Below are positions 45,176 through 54,728 of a stretch of 64,000 nucleotides of DNA, piece after piece. The position numbers and the translations under genes were made by a program. Position 1 is the first letter of the stretch; each line of letters starts with the position of its first letter. The DNA lies in contig NZ_FMZH01000007.1 of assembly GCF_900101435.1 (NCBI RefSeq), positions 186,001-250,000 of the forward strand, read 5' to 3'. The DNA comes from Pedobacter soli (lineage in GTDB: Bacteria; Bacteroidota; Bacteroidia; Sphingobacteriales; Sphingobacteriaceae). The notes beneath the pieces are model-generated. The model made no database searches and was not told where the DNA came from. It saw only the letters and a program-made list of their open reading frames with translations.

Positions 45176-46570
45176 TTAAATACTTATCTGTTTTAAAAAC
45201 TTTTCCAGGGCGAACCGACGTATTAATTCGTAGATAATCAGATACATCAATAATCCGCCAATGAGTTTGTTTAATGCTGATTCGAACATGTAAATGAGTA
45301 TAAATAAGGGTATAATCATTCCTGTTCCAATCAGCTTGTTCGGACTGCTGGTCATCACGTATTTATAAACTGTACCTATCAGTAAACCATAAATGAATAA
45401 GCTGATAAACATGCCCGGTGCTCCGAAATCGATATAATTTTCGGTAACATAACCTAAACTGATCGAAGTTCCCTGTTCAGTACCGGCAACAAATATTCCA
45501 GAATATTTTCTTGTTGTTTCAGAATCGTCAATTGCCGACTTATTAGGGAACAAAATGCGCGGCTGTAATACGCGCGTTATGGCATCGCCCCATAAACGGC
45601 CATGCGTATGTGGAATAACCCTGGGAACGTAGTCTATGGTGGCAGAGAAATAATCAATGTAAGCTAACCTGTCTACGGTTTGTTTAAAGCCAACATTTAT
45701 TGCGTTTTGATCTACCTTTCCAACTAAGTCTCCCAGCTTGCTTAATGACTCTCCTGTACCCCTTACTACATTTTGATTAATTTGGCCTCCGGAAAGGTAT
45801 TTTCTATATTCTGGCTTTACATATTGCCATATAATGATCATATAGACTAGTGAAACTGTAATTGCTGCAAGCGGTAAAACTTGTTTGAATTTCAGCTCTT
45901 TACTGTAAATTAATAAAATACCCCCAAAAACAACGAGGAAATAATCCTTAAAGCTGGAGAAGAATCCGGTTAAACTCATGACTACTTCGGCAATTGCAAT
46001 TATTGAAAAGAGCTTAAACTGCTTAGTATAAAGGCAACTTATCATGAAAATGAAAAAAATCATCCATTTAAAATCAGCCAGTTTAGAAATGGGTTGCTGA
46101 AGGCCACCAAAACGAAAAGAGCCTTCGGAGATAAATGGATAAATTAAGGTAACAATAATATAAATAGGAATAATTCGTCTCGAATCGTATGATAATGCCA
46201 GAGACTTATATTCAGTATCAGGAAGCTCATAGTTTTTAATAATGAAATAAATGCCGAGTGCAACGGCAACTAAACCAATATTTCCAAGAACGAAAGCTTC
46301 CTGTATATTTTTATAATTGTCAAAGGTTTCTGCAAAATCAATCCCCTCAAAATTTGCATAAAATACCTTGATATTAACTGAAGACCATTGCAGCATAAGG
46401 CCCATGAAAAGGAACGGAGCTTCATTTTTTTTCCATAAACAAGAGAATAAAATAAAGGGAACAATAACTGCAAATGTTGTTTGTAAAGGATTGTGGCTGG
46501 TAATTGCGTATAGTATCAACAGGAAAAGTAAGATTTTCCCCGAGTTCCCTATCGATTTAAATTTATCCAT
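45176..46570 (-). CDS. Wzy-like O-antigen/exopolysaccharide polymerase
   Basis: The 464-residue protein has about 12 hydrophobic segments, with a large extracytoplasmic loop at about 250-370 between them. This is the profile of Wzy polymerases, which join repeat units in the periplasm. It sits in the exosortase-GT cluster, as do Wzy-like proteins of this type. No sequence motif can prove the role. No flippase is visible in the window. Confidence 0.75.
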   Translation of the reverse strand: MDKFKSIGNSGKILLFLLILYAITSHNPLQTTFAVIVPFILFSCLWKKNEAPFLFMGLMLQWSSVNIKVFYANFEGIDFAETFDNYKNIQEAFVLGNIGLVAVALGIYFIIKNYELPDTEYKSLALSYDSRRIIPIYIIVTLIYPFISEGSFRFGGLQQPISKLADFKWMIFFIFMISCLYTKQFKLFSIIAIAEVVMSLTGFFSSFKDYFLVVFGGILLIYSKELKFKQVLPLAAITVSLVYMIIIWQYVKPEYRKYLSGGQINQNVVRGTGESLSKLGDLVGKVDQNAINVGFKQTVDRLAYIDYFSATIDYVPRVIPHTHGRLWGDAITRVLQPRILFPNKSAIDDSETTRKYSGIFVAGTEQGTSISLGYVTENYIDFGAPGMFISLFIYGLLIGTVYKYVMTSSPNKLIGTGMIIPLFILIYMFESALNKLIGGLLMYLIIYELIRRFALEKFLKQISI

Positions 46571-46591
46571 TTATTGAAATACTGTTATATT

Positions 46592-47749
46592 TTATTTTAG
46601 AATCCTGCAAATATTTGAAATTCCGGTGTCATAATCGAAACTGGCGATAATTTCCTTAGAATTTCTGCCCATTTCAATTAATAAATTTTTATCCAGCAAT
46701 GCTAAAATATCTTCGAGACCGGTCAAATCATTTGCTCTAAATATCCAGCCGTTAAGTCCGGTTTTAACCAGATCCAGATGGCATCCCACTTTATCAGAAG
46801 TTATTACGGCCCTGCCCGATGCCATAGCTTCATTTACTGACAGGCCCCATGTTTCGCCCGGGCCTTTTGATGGTAAACAAAAAACATCGCAAGCCTGATA
46901 TATGGAAGGGATTTCTTTTTGATTGACAAAGTCCATAAAGCTAACCCTTTTATTGGGGTGATTTTTTAATCCTTCATTGGCCAGAAGCCTAAGTTCGTGT
47001 TCAAGATTTCCGCTACCCACAAACAAAAGGTGTAAATCTTGTCGTTCTGATTTTAGAAATGCATTTAAAAGTAATTTCGGGTCTTTCTTTTCTTCAAATT
47101 TTCCAGCATAGAGAATCAAAATTTGATCTTCAGCAATTTGTAGCTGCGATCTGATTTCTTTTGCATCAGTTTCCCTTTCCAAGTTAAACCTGTCGTTATC
47201 TATCGCATGTGGAACATAAATCAACTGGTTGTCTTTGATGCCAAATTCCTTATAATAAGCTTTATTAGCCGCTCCAACATACAGAGCAAGGTCGATTTTT
47301 TGGTAAATACCTGACAATAAGATTTTTCTGAGCTGTTTTTTTAACCAATTTTGATCATCAAGAAGAGTAGAATCGCCACGGAACCATATTGGAATTTTAC
47401 CTTTAAAGTAACGCAGAACCTTTAAATGGCTAGTGTTAGCCCATCCGTAAACCAATATCGCCTGGGGTGAAAAATCTTCGATATCTTTTATTATTGTCGG
47501 GTTTTTAATCCCTGTAAATGAGTTTAAACTTTTATTTCTGGCCGAATTGTGGAGGAAGGTGTAATTGTAGCCCGTTAAAAGTGGGATATCCCATCGAATA
47601 TTTTTTTTGAACCCACTGTCGAATAAGGTATTATTTTTAGGATCGCCATAAGTGTAAAATACCCTTAATTCGAATTTTTTCGATAAAATAGAAAAAAAGG
47701 GACTGTAATATTGGATAGGATGCGTAATAACTACAGCTAATTTATTCAT
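46592..47749 (-). CDS. Glycosyltransferase family 4
   Basis: The 385-residue protein begins KLAVVITHPIQYYSPFF and has the GT4 C-terminal domain with GPGETWGLSVNEAMASGRAV and the E-x7-E pair. The signature VFCLPSKGPGETW is typical of the family. It is a cytoplasmic, membrane-peripheral transferase of the glycan operon. The start overlaps the neighbouring gene by eight bases. Confidence 0.85.
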   Translation of the reverse strand: MNKLAVVITHPIQYYSPFFSILSKKFELRVFYTYGDPKNNTLFDSGFKKNIRWDIPLLTGYNYTFLHNSARNKSLNSFTGIKNPTIIKDIEDFSPQAILVYGWANTSHLKVLRYFKGKIPIWFRGDSTLLDDQNWLKKQLRKILLSGIYQKIDLALYVGAANKAYYKEFGIKDNQLIYVPHAIDNDRFNLERETDAKEIRSQLQIAEDQILILYAGKFEEKKDPKLLLNAFLKSERQDLHLLFVGSGNLEHELRLLANEGLKNHPNKRVSFMDFVNQKEIPSIYQACDVFCLPSKGPGETWGLSVNEAMASGRAVITSDKVGCHLDLVKTGLNGWIFRANDLTGLEDILALLDKNLLIEMGRNSKEIIASFDYDTGISNICRILK

Positions 47750-49046
47750 TGTGGGATTTTATTTTACCAATAACCCTGTCAAAAAGATCGCACTGTTTTT
47801 TAGTCATAGATCTTGCCCTGTGTTTTTCGAATCTCGCCCAGTTTACTTCCTTTTTAAGGAGGGTACTGTTAGCCAGGTTTGATAGAAAGGAGAGAATTGT
47901 ATTTTGTGCTTCTTTTGCATTTGAGATATTGGCAACATCTCCTGCATTACATTCTGTTAAGGTATGAGCAGCACTACTTTCCATATTAAAGATAGCTAAA
48001 AGAGGCTTTTCCAATAAGATATACGGGTAAATTTTAGATGCAGTGTAAGCCGGGAATTCATGTCCGGGAATGAATAATGCATCTGCTTGTTGAAGGTTAT
48101 AGATACTTTCATAAAATGAAATACGATCTGTGTCTTCGTTTACATAGTTCTCTAAACCAAGCTTTTCGGCTATACAAAACAAAGTTTTATTTCCTTGCCC
48201 TAATGGTGCATAACTCGTGCCGATGAAATGAAACCTTAAAAGTCCAAAATTTTGAGGATCTGTTTTTAGTCCTTTTTTAAAGGCACTCAGTAAAAGATGT
48301 ACGGCCTTCTGCATATCATAACCGCCCCGGCCAACATAAACGATATGTTTATAGGCCGGGTTATTATCAAATGCAATGCGTAATTGATGCTGATTATCTT
48401 CTGCAATCTGTAAATCTTGTTTGAAGCCACCAAAAGTTATTACATCACTAGGAACATATCTGATATTTTCGTACCGTTCTTCTAATTCTGTAATGTAAGC
48501 TGAAGAAACTGCCATGATACCATCAACGCTTTTCATTGCAATGGGCTCCAGGTATTTATCTAACCGGTAAGAGAACCAAAATTTTTTAGGTTGCTGATGT
48601 TTAGGTTTATCTTTATAGTAGTCGGTAAACCAGGGGTCTTGCATATCGATGATATAGGGTATACCATATTTCTTTTTCCAGTAAGCCCCTAAAATACAAA
48701 CGGGATATTGTGTTGTTGAAAAATAGATTAGGTCAAACTTTTTGGTTTTCAATAGCCGGTTAATATAAGCCTTGTAGTACCATAAGGAGCGTAATGCAAT
48801 ACTACCCAATCCAATTTTACTTGTCCATTCTTTATTTAAGGCATTAACATGGTGAATTTTTATATCTTGTGGTACAGATTTGACCAATAGATAATCAAAT
48901 ACTGCATCAGTATATTTCTCGGCCACACATACAATTTCTGCCTCCCAACCGAAATCTTTATAAAAGGGCAAACTCATCCTGATCCTTTGCATATCTGCTG
49001 CGTTAGAAGGAGGGAAATATGGAGAAATAATCAGTACTTTTTTCAT
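47742..49046 (-). CDS. Glycosyltransferase, GT4-like
   Basis: The 434-residue protein begins KKVLIISPYFPPSNAADMQR and has a two-domain GT-B form. The donor domain includes YVGRGGYDM and LFIPGHEFPAYTASKIYPYI, in which the usual E-x7-E pair is poorly kept. The acceptor and donor are unknown. It lies between two other transferase genes in the operon. Confidence 0.75.
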   Translation of the reverse strand: MKKVLIISPYFPPSNAADMQRIRMSLPFYKDFGWEAEIVCVAEKYTDAVFDYLLVKSVPQDIKIHHVNALNKEWTSKIGLGSIALRSLWYYKAYINRLLKTKKFDLIYFSTTQYPVCILGAYWKKKYGIPYIIDMQDPWFTDYYKDKPKHQQPKKFWFSYRLDKYLEPIAMKSVDGIMAVSSAYITELEERYENIRYVPSDVITFGGFKQDLQIAEDNQHQLRIAFDNNPAYKHIVYVGRGGYDMQKAVHLLLSAFKKGLKTDPQNFGLLRFHFIGTSYAPLGQGNKTLFCIAEKLGLENYVNEDTDRISFYESIYNLQQADALFIPGHEFPAYTASKIYPYILLEKPLLAIFNMESSAAHTLTECNAGDVANISNAKEAQNTILSFLSNLANSTLLKKEVNWARFEKHRARSMTKKQCDLFDRVIGKIKSHNE

Positions 49047-49049
49047 CGG

Positions 49050-49772
49050 TTATGCATGTATTTTCGAAAAAAACTTAGGATATAGCCCCATCGTCATGTG
49101 TATCCCGTAAGCCTGGGTTATTTTTTTCTTCGCTTTACTGCTTAAAGGAAGCCCAATTTTGAGATAATACAATAATCTTTCCCAGCGTTTATTTTTCCAG
49201 TTGTGCCAGCCAATTGTTTTGTCATAATAATCGATAACACACTGGTAATTCCAACGCCAATCTAGTTGATAAACCCTGTCATTTTTAAATAATATATGGT
49301 TAAGAATTGCCTGATCAAATGGGCCCCAAATGGTTTGTGAAGGATCCAACGGCTGATATTCACCTTCATAATAGGCCTGCTCTAAAAATTTCAAAGCAGA
49401 TCTGTCACAGACAATAAAACCTGTGTTTCCAGTCCATTTTACGTGTGTAGCAGCTGTGTTAACCTGTACAGCATCCATACATAAGCCCACATAACCTTCT
49501 GGTACTTCTTCCATTTCTGGCGCATCGGTTCTCAATAGCAGATCGTCGTCAATGATGATATATCGCTCAAAACCTGGCAGGATTTTGTGTGCCATTAATT
49601 TGGTAAAATGCAGCGAACGATCAAGATCACTTTGATAAGGTTTTTTTAGCAAGCAGCTCGAGTAATGATGTTTAGCCGCCCATGCTGCGAGCCGTGGATA
49701 GGTAAATTTAGTTAAATGCTCCCTGTCGCCAACCGAAACCATAATAACAATTGTATTTGCTTCTTTCCTCAA
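49050..49772 (-). CDS. Putative GT-A-type glycosyltransferase, family uncertain
   Basis: The 240-residue protein has a DDD motif in YIIIDDDLLLR, in the place where GT-A enzymes bind metal and nucleotide, and a downstream WGPFDQAILNHILF stretch. It resembles the nucleotide-diphospho-sugar transferases of loose annotation. I cannot assign a CAZy family. It belongs to the glycan operon, with four bases to the GT4-like gene that follows. Confidence 0.6.
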   Translation of the reverse strand: MRKEANTIVIMVSVGDREHLTKFTYPRLAAWAAKHHYSSCLLKKPYQSDLDRSLHFTKLMAHKILPGFERYIIIDDDLLLRTDAPEMEEVPEGYVGLCMDAVQVNTAATHVKWTGNTGFIVCDRSALKFLEQAYYEGEYQPLDPSQTIWGPFDQAILNHILFKNDRVYQLDWRWNYQCVIDYYDKTIGWHNWKNKRWERLLYYLKIGLPLSSKAKKKITQAYGIHMTMGLYPKFFSKIHA

Positions 49773-49786
49773 ACTATATGTTTAAA

Positions 49787-50731
49787 CTATTTAAATAACT
49801 TTTCTTTAACATCGCTCCAGTCTATTACCTCATCAACAATATCGTAAAATCCATTTTGAGATTCGGGAAGATTATTCTGCTCTATTCTATTGATTAAATC
49901 TGGTAATCCTTCATAGAAATTTTGATTTCGGTAGGGCGGGTGTAAAGACCACATTCCAGTTCCACTTCCTAAAAAATCTATTCTCGTTAACTGGTGTTTG
50001 CTCATTAAGTCAGATAATTGATGCTCGGGTAAATCGGCATTTGGATTACCTCTGATAATGGCTTTTAGCTGATCTTTTAAATCGGGTCTGGTTAATTTTA
50101 TTTTGTAACGATTTATCAAAGATTTTTTAAGCATAAAAATCCTGGTGCTAAAACCAGCTAATTCGTACATGAAAGGTACACCATCAATTTTTTTTATAAT
50201 ATGTTGGCCTTTTAATTGTTCATTTTCTACAGGCGGACCGGGAAGTGGGGCCACACACAATAGGTTACTATACTGGTTAAATAGGCTGGCAGCTTCTGCT
50301 ATCCATTTGCTGCTGTTTCCGCCTAAAAACATATCAGCGTCTAAATGAAAAACCAGGTCATTTTTGCAATGATAAAGCCCATAGAAATAAGCATAAAAAG
50401 GACCACCCCTGAAATCTTTTTCAGGAATATAAGCACTGTTAAAAAAGTACTGTGCGATTTCACGCTTTTTTGGTTCCGCGTAATCTACATGGATTACTTT
50501 TACCTCAAATGTTTCTGCAATATCTGTTAATAATGATTTAAGGTTAGCTATATTCTCGGTCCATCCGGTAGCAAACCTACCTCTGCTGGGTTTAGATTCT
50601 ACCGTTAAGATAATTTCATCTACCTGATTGGCCAATGCTTTTAACTGATGTGGCAAGATAAATTTAGCGATGCGGAAGTCGCTTGGTGAAAGATTGATTT
50701 GTAAACTTACAGGTTCTTTATGATAAAGCAT
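49787..50731 (-). CDS. Putative GT-A-type glycosyltransferase, family uncertain
   Basis: The 314-residue protein has a DAD motif in LVFHLDADMFLGG near residue 130, and the preceding strands follow the GT-A pattern. The rest has no features I can place. It overlaps the GT4 gene at 50718 by 14 bases. A role in transfer of one sugar is inferred from the DxD motif and the context. Confidence 0.6.
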   Translation of the reverse strand: MLYHKEPVSLQINLSPSDFRIAKFILPHQLKALANQVDEIILTVESKPSRGRFATGWTENIANLKSLLTDIAETFEVKVIHVDYAEPKKREIAQYFFNSAYIPEKDFRGGPFYAYFYGLYHCKNDLVFHLDADMFLGGNSSKWIAEAASLFNQYSNLLCVAPLPGPPVENEQLKGQHIIKKIDGVPFMYELAGFSTRIFMLKKSLINRYKIKLTRPDLKDQLKAIIRGNPNADLPEHQLSDLMSKHQLTRIDFLGSGTGMWSLHPPYRNQNFYEGLPDLINRIEQNNLPESQNGFYDIVDEVIDWSDVKEKLFK

Positions 50732-51923
50732 ATTTGACCAAATTCAATAATTTTGTTTTCTGTATTTTCCAATCATAGGCGTAGGCCATTTCCTGACTGT
50801 TTGTTTTCGCTGTATTTATCGCTTCGAGATTGTTGAGCCACTTTTCAAGCGCTATATCGTCTGGCTTGTTGAAATCTATCAAAATACCGGGATTAAATTT
50901 CTTGAAAATTTCCTGCTGACCGGAGGTATTTGTTGCAATAATAGGGAGCCCAGACTGTACATACTGAAAAAATTTATTGGTTATTGTAAATTCCCTGTTT
51001 TTGGGTTGATGCAATTCTATAGCAAGGCCCACATCAAACTTACTCAGTGTTTGTTCCATCTGCGCAGTAGGAACCGGAGGATGGAAAAAAGCGTTAAATT
51101 TCTTGTCTATAAGTTTTTGGATTTCCTGTTGATATGCTGGTTCTATTTCCCCTATCAGATGGAATTCAACAGCAACCCTCAACCGGTTTATTATTTTAAT
51201 AAATTCTTCTAATCCACGACCTTTTCCAATATTTAAAGAGAACCAGATCAGCTTTATCGGGAATTTAATTTCTTTCTCCCTTTTTAATATTTGCTGATCA
51301 ACCTGAAAACTATTGTAGATTACTTTGGGCTGTTGAACACGATACCTTATAGCCAGCTGTTCGGCTAATGCTTCGGAAGTAGTTGTACAATATTTGCCGT
51401 TTTTTAAAGCAAATGCCTCCAGTTTTCTTAAAAGTTTAACAGGCCTTGATGAGACTGCTTCCTTTAATAAATCTTCGGCATGCCAGTCTTCAATGTCGAA
51501 AGCAACATTTAATCCTGCCTTCAGTAGTTTTGTGCCGATATAAAGCGGTAATTCCTGATGGCAGATGTACAAGTCGGCTTTTATTTTTTTACTTTTTTGG
51601 ATGTAAAGCTTAGGTGCATAACCAAGTGCGTAACAGGTTTCCCAGTTAGAATATTTGATCAGTAAATTCCCGGCTTTTTTAACAGCCCGATGGACGAAAC
51701 TGCGGAAATTATTTTCCGATAGATCTGCTATATGTTCGATGTGGATGGAGGCTCCGTTTAAAAGGGCCAGATCGGCAGCCGCCAAAACTTTAGAGTAAAT
51801 GGAGTTTAAAAGGTGTACCTCATAACCGGCTTCTGCAAGTGCAAGCGCTTCTTTCAGCACACGCGGATTGCGGCTCAGGTGGGTATGGGTAATGATACAG
51901 ATCTTAAACACTACGTTATTCAT
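50718..51923 (-). CDS. Glycosyltransferase family 4
   Basis: The 401-residue protein begins CIITHTHLSRNPRVLKEALA and has the C-terminal domain with YVQSGLPIIATNTSGQQEIF. These match GT4-type transferases such as those of capsule clusters. The conserved Glu pair is recognisable only in part. It is one of the upstream genes of the glycan operon. Confidence 0.8.
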   Translation of the reverse strand: MNNVVFKICIITHTHLSRNPRVLKEALALAEAGYEVHLLNSIYSKVLAAADLALLNGASIHIEHIADLSENNFRSFVHRAVKKAGNLLIKYSNWETCYALGYAPKLYIQKSKKIKADLYICHQELPLYIGTKLLKAGLNVAFDIEDWHAEDLLKEAVSSRPVKLLRKLEAFALKNGKYCTTTSEALAEQLAIRYRVQQPKVIYNSFQVDQQILKREKEIKFPIKLIWFSLNIGKGRGLEEFIKIINRLRVAVEFHLIGEIEPAYQQEIQKLIDKKFNAFFHPPVPTAQMEQTLSKFDVGLAIELHQPKNREFTITNKFFQYVQSGLPIIATNTSGQQEIFKKFNPGILIDFNKPDDIALEKWLNNLEAINTAKTNSQEMAYAYDWKIQKTKLLNLVKYALS

Positions 51924-51995
51924 ATCAGTGCAACATCGAGGTATTGGCCACTATTTTTAAGTTCATATTGGAAATAAATGTCTGCGTTATAAAGT

Positions 51996-52985
51996 CTACA
52001 CTTTTTCATGGGCTGCTTGTAGAAAATTGAAGTGTTTCGAAAGTCTTTTTGGAGACTTAATAATTTTATAGCAGGTTAAAGGAGATTTTATCCAGGTTAA
52101 TAAATATCTGAAGATATCGAATATATTAGCTTTAGTCCATAAAACCCTTGCAGCCTTTAACGATAATCCGGTATGCAGGAGGCTGGTAATATAAGGTTTG
52201 TTCTCATTGCGTGCTTTTAGCCAGAGTTCGTTGGCGAGATCTATGCGTGTTTTATCGTCATTACCCTGAAATATAGACGATATCAGTAAAACCTGATATG
52301 ACCCCCACAACCATGGCTTTTGGGACCTTGCTGTATTCAATGTCTCAGAAAAATTAACCAGGGGTTCGTTTACCAAAAGGATTGGATGCGGTATCAGCCG
52401 CTCCCTGTAGTGTTCGGTAACATCTACGGGCAGGTCGTCAGGGGTGAGCCATTTATCCGCTTGACCGGTTTTCCAGAGCATAGCGCTATTGCATATTTTT
52501 GCGCTGCCACACTTATCTTTCAAAGTATAACCGTAAAATTCGGTTCCTGTTTTTTTATCCCATACGGTATTTCCAGTCCTTATCCAGCTACCACCTTTAG
52601 CCTCTAACCATATATTTTCATTCGATACGGCAAGCATGATATCCGGCTGGTTAGCAAGTGTAGCGGTCATCTTATTCAGGAAGTCTCTTTCCCACCAATT
52701 GTCGTCCTCCAGTATGCTGGCGTATTTTTCTTGGGCTTTGCTGGCAAAAGCATAGTTGAAATTTCCTGTTGCTCCTCTTTTTATGCTGGGAACAGAAAGG
52801 TAAATTCTTTCATCTTGATAACTTTCAATAATTAAGGCTACATTATCATCTGATGGATCGTCATTAATTACCTCTGCAATCCAGTTGGTATAAGATTGAT
52901 CAATGAGCGACTCCAATGCCCTTTTTAACAGCTTTGGCCTTCTATAGGTGATGACGAAAATCCTTACCCTATCATTCATGCTCAT
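51996..52985 (-). CDS. Glycosyltransferase family 2
   Basis: The 329-residue protein has the GT2 pattern RIFVITYRRPKLLKRALESL, with INDDPSDDN and the LEDDNWW motif (in which the usual DxD is EDD). The C-terminal 120 residues are helical, with no strong membrane helix. It abuts the next GT2 gene without spacer. Confidence 0.85.
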   Translation of the reverse strand: MSMNDRVRIFVITYRRPKLLKRALESLIDQSYTNWIAEVINDDPSDDNVALIIESYQDERIYLSVPSIKRGATGNFNYAFASKAQEKYASILEDDNWWERDFLNKMTATLANQPDIMLAVSNENIWLEAKGGSWIRTGNTVWDKKTGTEFYGYTLKDKCGSAKICNSAMLWKTGQADKWLTPDDLPVDVTEHYRERLIPHPILLVNEPLVNFSETLNTARSQKPWLWGSYQVLLISSIFQGNDDKTRIDLANELWLKARNENKPYITSLLHTGLSLKAARVLWTKANIFDIFRYLLTWIKSPLTCYKIIKSPKRLSKHFNFLQAAHEKV

Positions 52986-53924
52986 TTATAGATTTAAGGC
53001 TGATTTTATTTTTTTGGTCAATTTCCAGCCCAATAGTGTATTAAGAATACGGGTAATACCTCCTGATTCGGGTTTTAGGGCTGAACCGCCCAAAGCTTTT
53101 ACCTGTGTTTCTATTTCCTTAATCAAAGCATTACTGTATGGATAAATCTCATATATACAGCTTTGCAACATATTGGCGCATGATGCTTTAACACCCTCCT
53201 CATTATAGGCCTGTATTGCGTAATGTGTTGAAAGATATACCGACCGGTAAAGTGAATGATAAGCTTTTTGACCTTTTTTGCCAGACAAGCCGTTTATGCC
53301 CGATCTGTAGTACAATAAAGCTGAAGGGTTCATCACAATGTTATTGGCCTTAAGAAAAACCCTGGTAAAAAATTCCAGGTCATCGTTAAGGTTGAGTTCT
53401 TCATCCCATAAACCAGCCTCATCAATTAAAGATCTGTGCATGAGTATACGCCCGGGAGCAGTCATAGGATTGCAGGCGTGCCAGTACCGTAAAATCCATT
53501 GTTTAAAACTCAGCTGCTCATCCGGTGTAAACTCCGCTTTAAAGTTTTCGATATTATTTTGATAAAACCGGCCCCATCCCGAAACTGCAACTACATCTTC
53601 TTTGAAATTGATGGATTTGAACTGAAGCTGGATGAAATTTTCGGGGATGATATCATCTCCATCAAAAAATACAATATATGCTCCGGTAGCTTTACTATAG
53701 GCTACATTTCTTGCCGCTGCTGCTCCAGATTGATTTATTGAAAACACAAAAATCCTGGGGTCGTTGATGGCATTAATCTGAGCTAAAGTATCATCTTCTG
53801 AGCCATCGTTTACCACAATGATTTCCAGATGTGGGTAGGATTGGTTACAGAGCGATTTTAAGGTATCTGCTATGTATAAACCACAATTATGTGCCGGAAC
53901 GCAGATGGAGATTAGGGGTAACAT
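52986..53924 (-). CDS. Glycosyltransferase family 2
   Basis: The 312-residue protein has a classical GT2 domain: ISICVPAHNCGLYIADTLKS, VVNDGSEDDTLAQI, and the DxD-like FFDGDDIIPEN. The C-terminal part carries the FFTRVFLKANN segment. It abuts the GT32-like gene. The sugar donor is unknown. Confidence 0.88.
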   Translation of the reverse strand: MLPLISICVPAHNCGLYIADTLKSLCNQSYPHLEIIVVNDGSEDDTLAQINAINDPRIFVFSINQSGAAAARNVAYSKATGAYIVFFDGDDIIPENFIQLQFKSINFKEDVVAVSGWGRFYQNNIENFKAEFTPDEQLSFKQWILRYWHACNPMTAPGRILMHRSLIDEAGLWDEELNLNDDLEFFTRVFLKANNIVMNPSALLYYRSGINGLSGKKGQKAYHSLYRSVYLSTHYAIQAYNEEGVKASCANMLQSCIYEIYPYSNALIKEIETQVKALGGSALKPESGGITRILNTLLGWKLTKKIKSALNL

Positions 53925-54728
53925 CTATTTTATGCCGTGCTTCTTTTTTAATTTTTCAAAGATAGAGGAAGTAGGATAGCGCTTATTTTTATCATAATGA
54001 TAATTTTTCCATACTTCGTTCCATAAGTGCAGCGTATATGAATTTTTGGTAATCCTCCGGCCAGGCATCGTTTGTGGCTTAAAGATAGGCCTTACCAGTT
54101 CCTTGTACTTGCTTAAAGCGCTTCTATCTTCTAAAATCAGTTCCCCAACATTTTTCCAGTTTATTGGATTGAAGAAATCATATTCCAGTGCATTTTCTCT
54201 CAATTTGAGGTCTTTTATAGCCTCTTGAAACAGAAAAGGACCTGCCAGACCGAAATCCATATTTATAAGGTCGATCTGATCAATTTTATCGAGGCAGTAA
54301 TCAAAGAAAAAATGATTAACAGGCGCTTTAAAGATGCAATTATTGACTACTGAACCATATTCTCCCTCATTACTTGTGCAGAAAATAAGATCTGAGGTTA
54401 AATCGAGATATTTAAGGCAGATAATATCCATGTCTACCCACCATCCACCACGGTTTTTTATCAGTAATAATCGAAATACATCAGCGAAACCTGAAACAGA
54501 TCCTTTGGCCCATCCATCTTTATACCTGAAGATAGATTCTTCTTTCATGATCTCATTGGCATCAAAAATCTTAGTTCCTGAAGGAATATTTTTGATATCC
54601 TGATAGGTATATAGATGAAATTCGTGCCCGTGATCCAAAAAAGATTGTATACACAATTTTTCGACATTCGATAACTGCTCTCCAATCCATAGTGATTGGA
54701 CATGTTTGGGGACTAAAATGTTTTCCAT
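53925..54728 (-). CDS. GT32-type (capsular) glycosyltransferase
   Basis: The 267-residue protein has the pattern IPKHVQSLWIGE-like start, SGFADVFRLLLIKNRGGWWV and the DMDIICL motif with DxD. These are the GT32/Gly_transf_sug signatures, and the NNCIFKAPVNH segment supports them. Enzymes of this family add mannose or galactose in capsule or O-antigen synthesis. It overlaps the preceding gene by 16 bases. Confidence 0.85.
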   Translation of the reverse strand: MENILVPKHVQSLWIGEQLSNVEKLCIQSFLDHGHEFHLYTYQDIKNIPSGTKIFDANEIMKEESIFRYKDGWAKGSVSGFADVFRLLLIKNRGGWWVDMDIICLKYLDLTSDLIFCTSNEGEYGSVVNNCIFKAPVNHFFFDYCLDKIDQIDLINMDFGLAGPFLFQEAIKDLKLRENALEYDFFNPINWKNVGELILEDRSALSKYKELVRPIFKPQTMPGRRITKNSYTLHLWNEVWKNYHYDKNKRYPTSSIFEKLKKKHGIK

